Positions 1 to 7,210 of a stretch of 12,578 nt of DNA are shown here, in pieces. Both the position numbers and the translations under genes were made by a program. Below the pieces are notes generated by a model that saw nothing but the letters and a program-made list of their open reading frames with translations, was not told where the DNA came from and searched no databases. Numbering within the stretch: the stretch's first letter is position 1; each line of letters opens with the position of its first letter. Source of the DNA: an uncultured Frankiales bacterium (GTDB lineage Bacteria; Actinomycetota; Actinomycetes; Mycobacteriales; SCTD01); the NCBI GenBank assembly GCA_946479905.1, contig CAMLIA010000128.1:1-12578 (forward strand). The letters run 5' to 3'.

Positions 1-1542
1 TTCGGGCCGGTGCTCACCGAGGTCGGGCGGCTGCCTGCCACCGGGGCCTACCGGCGGGTCGTGGGCTACATCGTGCCGTCGACCGGCCCGCTGCAGGACG
101 CGGCCGCCGAGCTCCCGTACAGCGAGACCCCGCTGACCCGGATCGTCGGCGCCACCCTCCAGATGCCACGCGAGGCCGACTTCCGCGACGACGTCGAGCA
201 GCTCGTCGCGCTGAGCCGCGACAGCTCGGTCGACTCGCAGGCCCGGCTGATCCGGCGCCAGCTCGTCGACGACGCGGAGTGCCAGCGGATGGCGCAGGCC
301 GCGGCGCAGCTGGTCGGTGACTACGGGTGCAGCGCGCTGGCCGCAGCGGTGCTGAGCGTCCGCACCCTCCTCGGGACCGCCGGTCCCACCGTCCTTGCCG
401 CGACCGACGTCGAGCTGCCGCCCACACCGGTCATCCCGGGCTGGCTGCCGACCAGCATCGCGGAGTGGCGCTGGACGCCGGAGTCGGCACTGCGCGCGCT
501 GCGGCCGCTCCTGCACGAGGTCCAGCAGCGGCTGCTCGCCATGCAGGACCCGGTGGTCGGCTCGATGCCGAAGGTGACGGGTGAGCTCGGCGCGGCGCAG
601 TACGCCCTCGACGACGCGATCCGCAGCACGCGTGCGGTCGGGGAGGCGCTGGACGCGAAGCTGCTCGAGTCCGCCGCCGCGGCGCAGCTCGAGGTCCCTG
701 TGCTGCTGACGCTGCTCGAGGAGGCGCACACCGAGCTGGGAACGACCGCGGCCCTGGCCCCGATCGTGGCCGCAGCCGTCGACGCCTACGCGGACGTGAT
801 GCTCCCCGGCAACAAGGAGCGCGTGATGTCCGCCGTCGTCGCCGCCGAGGTCGTCGCCCGGACGGGCCGGCCCGGCGGGGACTCTGGCTACCCCTCGTTC
901 GACATGCTGCGCATCGGGCCCGACGTGCCGAGCCCGCTGGTCACGGCCGACGCGCTCCAGGACCTGGGTGCCCGCAAGCTCTACGGCACGACCGTCGGCC
1001 ACTTCGGCGGCTTCCTCGACGAGGACTGGCGGAAGTGGGACTACCTGTGGGGTCGGCTCGACGGCACCGCCCAGCTGATGCGGCTGATGGCGGGTGCGGA
1101 GGAGGAGACCGCCACGCACCAGCAGCTCGTGCTCGCCGCCGAGCAGAGCTCACAGGACGCGCTGCTGACGGGACTCACCGCACTCAGTGACGACAAGAAC
1201 GACGTCGTCGCTCAGAAGCTCAAGACCCCGCAGGGCCAGGCGATCGTGCGCAACGCGCTGCAGGCCGTGCTTCGTGTGCTGCTGCGACCCGAGCGCCAGC
1301 CCCCGCCGCGGCGGTGGCGACGGCTGCTGTGGGTCGTCGCCACGGGCGCGAAGCCGCACGGCCTCGTGGAGCGGGCAGCCCGCTGGCTGATGCAGCCGGC
1401 CCGGGACGCCGCGACCGCGTCGTACTCCGATCCCGCGGCACTGCCCAAGCGCGTGCTCGTCGCGGCGCTGGCCCCTGTCGTCGCGCTGATCGCCGCGACC
1501 GGCCTGGTCGTCGGTCTCGCGATCGGGGTCTGGCTCGGCTGA
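1..1542 (+). CDS. Patatin-related protein, C-terminal part (DUF3376-type), 5' end outside window
   Basis: The reading frame is open from the first base, so the first in-window GTG (position 10) is probably not the start and the gene begins upstream. The 513 visible residues match the C-terminal region of actinobacterial patatin-related proteins. The best signature is the Phe/Trp-rich stretch near 1000-1065 (FGGFLDEDWRKWDYLWGRLD), typical of the DUF3376 region that follows an N-terminal patatin lipase domain. The patatin catalytic motifs (GxSxG and DGG) are not visible and would lie upstream. The last ~30 residues (about 1455-1539) form one hydrophobic span ending in a short tail, so the protein is probably held in the membrane by its C-terminus. 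Third positions are almost all G/C. It converges on the DUF2188 gene with only 3 nt between stop codons and no visible terminator. The lipase role is inferred from the family; the substrate is unknown. Confidence 0.75.
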   Translation, partial: FGPVLTEVGRLPATGAYRRVVGYIVPSTGPLQDAAAELPYSETPLTRIVGATLQMPREADFRDDVEQLVALSRDSSVDSQARLIRRQLVDDAECQRMAQAAAQLVGDYGCSALAAAVLSVRTLLGTAGPTVLAATDVELPPTPVIPGWLPTSIAEWRWTPESALRALRPLLHEVQQRLLAMQDPVVGSMPKVTGELGAAQYALDDAIRSTRAVGEALDAKLLESAAAAQLEVPVLLTLLEEAHTELGTTAALAPIVAAAVDAYADVMLPGNKERVMSAVVAAEVVARTGRPGGDSGYPSFDMLRIGPDVPSPLVTADALQDLGARKLYGTTVGHFGGFLDEDWRKWDYLWGRLDGTAQLMRLMAGAEEETATHQQLVLAAEQSSQDALLTGLTALSDDKNDVVAQKLKTPQGQAIVRNALQAVLRVLLRPERQPPPRRWRRLLWVVATGAKPHGLVERAARWLMQPARDAATASYSDPAALPKRVLVAALAPVVALIAATGLVVGLAIGVWLG

Positions 1543-1545
1543 GTC

Positions 1546-1749
1546 CTAGCGGACCGCGTCGCCCTTGCGGATCCGCGAGAACTCGCCCTCGTCGCGGTGC
1601 ACGAAGACCTCACCGCCGCCGTGCTCGCGCAGCCAGTCCTTCGCTGCGTGCTCGGCCTTCTCCTGGGTGGGGTGGGTGAAGAGCACGCCGCCCTCCTCCT
1701 GCCGCACGTTCCAGAGCTCACCGTCGGGGATCACGTGAAGATTCGCCAT
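1546..1749 (-). CDS. DUF2188 family small protein
   Basis: This 67-residue protein has the layout of DUF2188: a start of the type 'hVIPDGELWNVRQE', a middle helix with 'T.EKAEHAAKDWLREHGGGEV' character, and an end with 'FVHRDEGEFSRIRKGD'. Family members are short, soluble and widespread in bacteria, and their biochemical role is not established. The ATG at 1749 gives the usual family length. No strong Shine-Dalgarno sequence precedes it. It is convergent with the patatin-related gene (3-nt gap) and divergent from the PAS-EAL gene, which starts about 114 nt away. The + strand frame of the phosphodiesterase stays open through this gene, but that is a shadow. The family call is fairly secure; the function is unknown. 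Confidence 0.8.
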   Translation of the reverse strand: MANLHVIPDGELWNVRQEEGGVLFTHPTQEKAEHAAKDWLREHGGGEVFVHRDEGEFSRIRKGDAVR

Positions 1750-1817
1750 GTCCGGCGCCTACCCCGTCCGTTCCGCGTAACACCGGCAGGTTTGACGGCA
1801 CCCGAGGATCGGAACAT

Positions 1818-1841
1818 CCTGAATTGCGCAGAACCTTCAGG
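1818..1841. promoter_or_regulatory. Small dyad in the divergent DUF2188 / PAS-EAL gap
   Basis: CCTGAA at 1818-1823 and TTCAGG at 1836-1841 form a perfect 6-bp inverted repeat with a 12-nt spacer. It lies 22 nt before the phosphodiesterase ATG, in the 114-nt gap between divergent genes. A TTGACG at 1792-1797 could be a -35 box, with only a poor -10 (CATCCT, 1815-1820) 17 nt later. The dyad could be an operator or a leader hairpin. A 6-bp dyad can arise by chance, so this is a weak call. Confidence 0.2.
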
Positions 1842-1863
1842 CGTCCAACAGTGGGGCAACTCG

Positions 1864-3795
1864 ATGGTCAGGCGCATCCCGGTGATCGCCCCGCCCACCC
1901 CGGTCCCGCTGCGCCGCTCGCTGCGCGTCAGGGGAGCTTTCGTCGTCGGGCTCCCCTCGCTGGCGCTCGTCGCCACCGTGGTCGTGCTGCTCCTCGTCGT
2001 CCAGGACGGCGAGGGCCGGTCTCAGGTGAGCTCCACCCTGGCGCGGGTCAGCATCGTCGTCGCCGTGCTCGGCCTGGTCGGGGGGATCGGCGGGTCCGCC
2101 GTCCTCATGGGCCGCCTGGTGCAGTGCGTCCGACAGCTCGAGTACGACGCGCACAAGCTCGCCGCGGGCGCGGTCATCACGCCGACCACGAAGCCGCGGT
2201 CCGACGAGCTCGGCACGCTGACGACGGCCCTGCGGGAGGCGTCGGAGGTGATCGCCGACCAGTCGCGGCGGCTGCAGCTCGCCCTGGAGGTGGGCCGCAT
2301 CAACGTGTGGGAGGTCGACGAGCGCGGCGACATGGTGATGCAGGGCGACCGCGCCGACGAGTACGGCCCCACCATGGAGTCGGGCCTGGCGACGCTGCGG
2401 CCGGCGCACGCCCAGCAGGTGCGCGAGGCCGTGCAGCAGGTGCGCGCCACCGGTGAACCGCGCGACTACGAGGTCCAGTCGGCCCGGGACGGCCGGTGGT
2501 TCGCCGGTCGGATCATGCGCTCGTCACCGACGGACACGATCGCCGTGTCGATCGACGTCACCGCCCTGCGGCGCGCCCAGGAGGAGCTGCGCGCCAGCGA
2601 GGCGATGCGGGCCCGGGAGGCACTGGCGGCGAGCGAGCGGCGCGGCCGCCTGCACGCGCTGCTCATCGGGTCAGCGGGTGAGGGCATCGTCGCGCTCGAC
2701 ACCGAGGGCATCTGCACGTCGGTGAACCCGGCCGCAGCGGCGATGCTCGGCTACGAGCCCCACGAGCTGGTGGGTCGCGACTTCCACTCCCGGTGCCACC
2801 ACTCCCACCCGGACGGCATGCGGTACCCGGCCGAGAGGTGTCCCCTGATCCTCGCCGCGACCGAGGGACAGGGCGCGCGGGTCGACCACGAGGTCTTCTG
2901 GCGCGTCGACGGCACCCGGCTCCCCGTCGCGTACGTCGCCTCGCCGCTGACCGAGGGCGGCCGGCTGCACGGGGCCGTCATCACGTTCACGGACACCAGC
3001 GAGCGCCGTGCCGTCGACGCCGAGCGGGAGCGGCAGGCGGCGCGGCTGCGGCGCGGCATCGACGCGGGCGAGCTGCTGCTGCACTACCAGCCCAAGGTCG
3101 ACCTGAAGCACGGCGGGTGCCGGTCGGTCGAGGCGCTCGTGCGCTGGCAGGACGGCGCGGACCTCGTCCACCCCGACGCGTTCATCCCGGCCGCGGAGAC
3201 CGGCGGCGTCATCGGGCAGCTCACCCGCTGGGTCGTGGACGCTGCCGCCCGGCAGGCCGCCGAGTGGCAGGCCGCCGGACGCCGGCTCCGGGTGGCCGTG
3301 AACCTGTCGGCGCTCAACCTGGCCAGCGACGAGATCGTGCACGTGCTCGTCGGCGCCGCGGAGCGGCACGGCATCCCTCCGTCGCTGCTCGAGGTCGAGC
3401 TCACCGAGTCGGCGGCCGCCAGCAACCCGGACACCGTGGTCGCGGTGCTCACGCAGTTCGCCTCGCTCGGGGTGCGCGCAGCCCTCGACGACTTCGGCAC
3501 CGGCTACTCGTCGCTGAGCTACCTCAAGCACCTGCCGCTGTCCGCGCTGAAGATCGACAAGTCGTTCGTCATGAACATGCCGCAGGAGCCGCGCGACCGG
3601 GCGATCGTGGCGTCCACCGTGCACATGGCGCACAGCCTCGGCGTCGCCGTCGTCGCCGAGGGCGTCGAGACCGAGCAGGTGCTGAGCCTGCTCAAGGAGG
3701 CCGACTGCGACGTCGGGCAGGGCTACTTCTGGAGTCGCCCCGTCGAGGCCCGCCACCTCGAGCACTGGCTGACGCCCGACGAGAGCCCTCGCTGA
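1864..3795 (+). CDS. Membrane PAS-EAL cyclic-di-GMP phosphodiesterase
   Basis: Predicted c-di-GMP-specific phosphodiesterase producing linear pGpG, 643 residues from the ATG at 1864. That ATG follows GTGGGG at 1851-1856 and avoids overlap with the DUF2188 gene. Two membrane spans (about 26-46 and 62-83) flank a short extracytoplasmic loop. A HAMP-like linker (about 83-133, with SDELGTL) follows, then a divergent PAS-like domain (about 134-235) and a clear PAS domain (about 262-380). The EAL domain occupies 398-636. Its catalytic and metal-binding set looks complete: E423 of EALVRW, N480, ELTES (512-516), D542-D543 of DDFGTGYSS, K563 of LKIDK, E599 of AEGVET and Q619 of GQGYF. No GGDEF domain is present. 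The PAS domain carries a Cys/His-rich insert, RCHHSHPDGMRYPAERCP (310-327), a variant seen in some sensor PAS domains whose ligand I cannot tell. It is upstream of, and co-directional with, three further c-di-GMP genes, separated by 119 nt. Confidence 0.92.
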   Translation: MVRRIPVIAPPTPVPLRRSLRVRGAFVVGLPSLALVATVVVLLLVVQDGEGRSQVSSTLARVSIVVAVLGLVGGIGGSAVLMGRLVQCVRQLEYDAHKLAAGAVITPTTKPRSDELGTLTTALREASEVIADQSRRLQLALEVGRINVWEVDERGDMVMQGDRADEYGPTMESGLATLRPAHAQQVREAVQQVRATGEPRDYEVQSARDGRWFAGRIMRSSPTDTIAVSIDVTALRRAQEELRASEAMRAREALAASERRGRLHALLIGSAGEGIVALDTEGICTSVNPAAAAMLGYEPHELVGRDFHSRCHHSHPDGMRYPAERCPLILAATEGQGARVDHEVFWRVDGTRLPVAYVASPLTEGGRLHGAVITFTDTSERRAVDAERERQAARLRRGIDAGELLLHYQPKVDLKHGGCRSVEALVRWQDGADLVHPDAFIPAAETGGVIGQLTRWVVDAAARQAAEWQAAGRRLRVAVNLSALNLASDEIVHVLVGAAERHGIPPSLLEVELTESAAASNPDTVVAVLTQFASLGVRAALDDFGTGYSSLSYLKHLPLSALKIDKSFVMNMPQEPRDRAIVASTVHMAHSLGVAVVAEGVETEQVLSLLKEADCDVGQGYFWSRPVEARHLEHWLTPDESPR

Positions 3796-3830
3796 CGAGC
3801 GGGTGACTAGCCACAGAAGTGCGCATACCA

Positions 3831-3876
3831 GGCTGATGATCTTGTCATCGGACTAGCCGATTCAGCCCTAAAGGGC
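3831..3876. promoter_or_regulatory. Nested dyads in the leader/promoter region of the cyclase operon
   Basis: The 119-nt gap before the first cyclase is less GC-rich than its surroundings and full of small inverted repeats. GGCTGA (3831-3836) pairs with TCAGCC (3862-3867), GATGA (3835-3839) with TCATC (3845-3849), and GCCCT (3865-3869) with AGGGC (3872-3876). GCCGAT at 3856-3861 matches the core of the -10 element of flagellar sigma-28 (FliA) promoters, but no convincing -35 sits at the expected distance. I read this as the likely promoter or operator region of the three-gene c-di-GMP operon. The assignment to a particular sigma factor is speculative. No c-di-GMP (GEMM) riboswitch consensus is seen. 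Confidence 0.3.
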
Positions 3877-3914
3877 CATCTGCGGCGAGCGTCCCGTTGG
3901 TCGATGTTGTGGAG

Positions 3915-4919
3915 ATGAGGCCGGCGCGCGCCCCGAGCACGAGGGTCCGGCCGCCTGAGGTCACGATCCTGTGCGGCATGTGCGGCGCGGCCAGCGTGGC
4001 CCTGTTCGCGCTGTACCTCTGGCCGCTGAGCCCGAAGTCGCCGGCAGGGACGGACGGCGTGCTGTCGGCGTTCGGCGCCGTCCTGACCCTCTGCCTGCTC
4101 CGGGTGCGCCGCGTGCCGCGTGTCGTGCTGCACCTCGTGGTGCTGGTCTGGCTCGGGGGCATCACCTGGGGGGTCATCGACTCCGCGACGCCGCAAGGCG
4201 CCACGGGTTCAGCAGTGACCTACACCTGGACGCTGCTCTACACGGCGTACTTCTTCACCGAACGGCAGGCGCGCGGCTACGCCGCGCTCACGTCGGTGCT
4301 GTTCCTCGCCGCGTGCGTCGTGGCCCCCTTCCAGGGCATCGTGGCGGTCTTCCTCGTCGTCACGCTCACCTGCGTCGGCGGCTGCGAGCTGCTGCTGCGG
4401 ATGCTGCAGCACCTGCGCACCGCGGCCCTGCGTGACGAGCTGACCGGCCAGCCCAACCGCACCGCGCTCGTGACGGAGGGAGCGGAGGCGATCCGGCAGG
4501 CCCGGCGCCGCGGCGCGCCGCTGACGGTCGCCCTGCTCGACCTGGACCACTTCAAGCAGATCAACGACGAGCGCGGCCACGCCGCCGGCGACGCGGTCCT
4601 GCAGCAGGTCACGCAGTGGTGGAGCGAGCAGCTGCGCACCGGCGACTCCCTCTACCGCTCCGGCGGCGACGAGTTCGTGCTGCTGCTGCCTGGCGCGGCC
4701 GAGCGGGAGGCCACCTCGCTGCTGCGCCGGCTGCAGGCGGCCTCACCGGCCCCCTGGTGCTTCGGGCTGGCCGAGATCAGGCCCGACGACGACCTCGATC
4801 GGGCGCTGGCCCGCGCCGACCAGCGGCTCTACGAGGCCAAGACCGCCCGCCCGAGCATCCCGGCGCCACGGCACGCGGCTCAGCCACGCAGCAGCCTCCA
4901 CAGCTCGATCGGTGACTAG
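3915..4919 (+). CDS. Membrane GGDEF diguanylate cyclase (paralogue 1)
   Basis: Predicted diguanylate cyclase making c-di-GMP from two GTP. I chose the ATG at 3915 (334 residues). GTG 3909 and TTG 3897 are in frame and possible, and none has a clear Shine-Dalgarno sequence. Residues about 17-161 contain five or six hydrophobic spans of a membrane sensor region I cannot assign to a named MASE class; its conserved core is ATPQGATG then LLYTAYFFTERQAR (91-120). The GGDEF domain (about 173-312) begins with DELTGQPNR, has LLDLDHFKQIND (207-218) for metal and GTP, and the active-site SGGDEF (249-254). RTGD at 241-244 lies exactly five residues before GGDEF, the position of the inhibitory I-site, so feedback inhibition by c-di-GMP is expected. 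It is about three-quarters identical over roughly 220 residues to the gene at 7207 (hand alignment). It is the first gene of a probable three-gene operon; the next start is 23 nt downstream. Confidence 0.92.
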   Translation: MRPARAPSTRVRPPEVTILCGMCGAASVALFALYLWPLSPKSPAGTDGVLSAFGAVLTLCLLRVRRVPRVVLHLVVLVWLGGITWGVIDSATPQGATGSAVTYTWTLLYTAYFFTERQARGYAALTSVLFLAACVVAPFQGIVAVFLVVTLTCVGGCELLLRMLQHLRTAALRDELTGQPNRTALVTEGAEAIRQARRRGAPLTVALLDLDHFKQINDERGHAAGDAVLQQVTQWWSEQLRTGDSLYRSGGDEFVLLLPGAAEREATSLLRRLQAASPAPWCFGLAEIRPDDDLDRALARADQRLYEAKTARPSIPAPRHAAQPRSSLHSSIGD

Positions 4920-4942
4920 GCGCAACACAGGCACAACGAACC

Positions 4943-7210
4943 ATGTGGTCGGCGCGGTTGCGGGTCGATGCACGCTCCATGAAGGCGGCCTGCCCCCCGC
5001 GCGTTCTCGGCCTGGCCCTCGCTGCCCTGTCCTGCCTGGCGATGGTGGCGCTGTTCGCGCTGCCCGAGAGCTCGGCCACCGGCCTGGCCACGGTCGTCCA
5101 CGCCACCACGCTCGTCGTCGCGATCGGCGTGCTGCTCGGGGGACCGATGTCCAGCCCGGAGGTGCGCACGACCCGGCGGCTGCTGGCCGCGGCCGTCTTC
5201 ATGTCCGGGGCCGGCATGGTCGTCGGGATCCTCTTCGCCAACGCTGACGGGGTCGTCCCCGTGCCCTCCCCGGCCGACATCGTCTCGCTGACGTGGCCGC
5301 CGCTCGCGGTGCTCGGCTTCTGGAAGGCCCCCCGTGGCCCGCGTGGCAAGACGGCCAACACCCGGCTGCTCGCCGACGCCGCTGTCACCACCTCCGCGCT
5401 GCTGTTCGCCAGCTGGCTGATCTTCCTGGGACCGGTCGCCGGCCACCACAGCGGGTCGCCGCTCACCACGGCCGTCCAGGCGGCGTACCCCCTTGCCGAC
5501 GCGTTCACCGCGGCCCTCGTGCTGGCGCTGCTGCCGGTGGTGCGGACGGAGCTGCGCGGCTTCTTCGACTTCGTCGTGGCGGGCATGGTGCTCGCTGCGC
5601 TCGGCGACTCCTGGGCGACGTTGCGCATCGTGGAGGACGGCGTCTCCTCCTTCGGGTGGCACGACCTCCCGATGCAGCTCGGCCTCGTCTTCCTCGCGCT
5701 GGCGCCGCTGCGCCGCCGCACCCCTGGCCAGCCGACCTGGTTCCGACGGGCCGTCGACTCCAACCTGCCGATGGTCAGCGTCGTCCTCGCCGGCGCCGTG
5801 GGTCTCACCTACGTGGCGACCGGCCACGAGCTCGGGCTCACCGACTGCATCCTCGGCGCCCTGATGCTCACCGCGACCGTCAGCCGTCAGCTGCTGCACG
5901 CGTCGGAGCTGATGCGGCTGGCCGAGCTGCACCGGTACACCGCCGAGCACGACCCCCTCACCGACCTGGCGAGCCGGCACGCCTTCCTCACCGAGCTCGC
6001 CGACCAGCTGTCCGGCCCGGTGGCCATCGTGCTGTTCGACCTCGACGGCTTCCAGGAGGTCAACGACGCCTTCGGCCAGGACGTCGGCGACGAGGTCCTG
6101 CGCACGGTCGCCAGGCGGACACGGGAGATGAGCGCACCGCACCTGGCGGCGCGGATGGGCAGCGACGAGTTCGCGGTGCTCGTCCTGGGCAGCGATCCCG
6201 CTGCGGCGGCCGCCGATCTCAGCGCGCGGCTCGCCGGGTCGCACGCCCTCAAGACGGACGCCTTCACGCTGGACCTCGGCTGCAGCGTCGGCTGGGTCAC
6301 CGGGACCGTCGGCGACCGGCCGGAGGACCTCGTCGCCCGTGCCGACCTCGCCCTGCACGCGGCGAAGTCCGACCCCACCAGGGTCGTCCGCTACCACGCG
6401 GCCCTCGGCGCCACCCGCCACCGCCGCCGCCTGCTCATCGCCGGTCTCGCCCACGCGGTACGACGTGGCGAGATGTCGCTCGTCTACCAGCCCGTCCAGT
6501 CAATGGCCGACGAGCGGCCGGTCGCGGTGGAGGCCTTGGTGCGGTGGCGACACCCGCAGCTCGGGAACGTGCCGCCGGCGGACTTCATCGCGCTCGCCGA
6601 GGACAGCGGCCACATCGTCGACATCGGCACCTGGGTGCTGCAGCAGGCCATCACGCAGCTGTCCTGCTGGGACGCCGGCGGCGTCGCGCTGCCGCAGCTG
6701 TTCGTGAACCTCTCCCCGAAGCAGCTCACCGACGACCTGCCCGAGCTCGTGCTCGACCTGCTCGCCGACGGCGGGGTGTCCCCGGACCGGCTGGTCCTGG
6801 AGGTCACCGAGAGCCACCTTCCCGACCTCGCCGCCAGCGCCGCCCTCGCCCGGCTCCGCGCCGCCGGGGTGCAGGTGGCCCTGGACGACTTCGGCTCGGG
6901 CTACTCCAGCCTCGCGCAGCTGGTCCGCCTGCCCATCGACATCGTCAAGCTCGACCGCGACCTCGTCACGAACCTCGACGAGGACGGCGGGGAGGCCGTG
7001 CTCACCGCCGCGGTGGCGCTGGCGCGCTCGCTCGGCATGCGGAGCGTCACCGAGGGGATCGAGACGGCCGCCCAGCTCGCGGCGGTCCGGCGCGCCGGTT
7101 CCGACCTCGGCCAGGGTTACCTTTTCTCCATGCCCCTGCCCCCGGACGAGCTGCGCTGCCTGCTGCCGACGGCCCGGGACCTCGTGCACGCACCACGACG
7201 GCGCCGATGA
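4943..7210 (+). CDS. Membrane composite GGDEF-EAL protein with degenerate GGDEF (probable c-di-GMP phosphodiesterase)
   Basis: 755 residues from the ATG at 4943; ATG 4979 is an alternative, and neither has a clear ribosome site. Residues about 20-320 hold eight or so hydrophobic segments of the membrane module common before GGDEF-EAL in actinobacteria (PSPADIVSLTWPPLAVLGF at 108-126; AYPLADAFTAALVLALL at 181-197). The GGDEF-like domain (about 333-485) keeps the metal aspartates in FDLDGFQEVND (365-375), but the signature is GSDEF (406-410), the first motif reads DPLTDLASRH rather than DPLTGLPNR, and there is no I-site RxxD. It is probably a GTP-binding regulatory or dead domain. The EAL domain (about 500-740) looks complete: E530 in EALVRW, N589, EVTES (620-624), D648-D649 in DDFGSGYSS, K669, E704 in TEGIET and Q724 in GQGYLFS. 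Net activity is likely c-di-GMP hydrolysis. It lies between two paralogous cyclases and overlaps the second by 4 nt. Confidence 0.9.
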   Translation: MWSARLRVDARSMKAACPPRVLGLALAALSCLAMVALFALPESSATGLATVVHATTLVVAIGVLLGGPMSSPEVRTTRRLLAAAVFMSGAGMVVGILFANADGVVPVPSPADIVSLTWPPLAVLGFWKAPRGPRGKTANTRLLADAAVTTSALLFASWLIFLGPVAGHHSGSPLTTAVQAAYPLADAFTAALVLALLPVVRTELRGFFDFVVAGMVLAALGDSWATLRIVEDGVSSFGWHDLPMQLGLVFLALAPLRRRTPGQPTWFRRAVDSNLPMVSVVLAGAVGLTYVATGHELGLTDCILGALMLTATVSRQLLHASELMRLAELHRYTAEHDPLTDLASRHAFLTELADQLSGPVAIVLFDLDGFQEVNDAFGQDVGDEVLRTVARRTREMSAPHLAARMGSDEFAVLVLGSDPAAAAADLSARLAGSHALKTDAFTLDLGCSVGWVTGTVGDRPEDLVARADLALHAAKSDPTRVVRYHAALGATRHRRRLLIAGLAHAVRRGEMSLVYQPVQSMADERPVAVEALVRWRHPQLGNVPPADFIALAEDSGHIVDIGTWVLQQAITQLSCWDAGGVALPQLFVNLSPKQLTDDLPELVLDLLADGGVSPDRLVLEVTESHLPDLAASAALARLRAAGVQVALDDFGSGYSSLAQLVRLPIDIVKLDRDLVTNLDEDGGEAVLTAAVALARSLGMRSVTEGIETAAQLAAVRRAGSDLGQGYLFSMPLPPDELRCLLPTARDLVHAPRRRR

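Noticed and set aside
3796..3914. Possible c-di-GMP riboswitch before the cyclase operon
   Set aside because: The GEMM core elements (conserved tetraloop receptor and GCAAACC-type segment) are not visible; only simple dyads are present.
4916..6454. Long - strand frame of 512 codons opposite the composite gene
   Set aside because: Amino-acid content (Gly, Glu, Arg, Gln repeats) is that of a GC-rich antisense shadow; the + strand has clear EAL motifs.
5293..7206. Upstream 638-codon extension of the second cyclase frame
   Set aside because: It is the alternate frame of the composite GGDEF-EAL gene, is Arg/Pro/Gly-rich low-complexity, and the real gene starts at the ATGA overlap at 7207.
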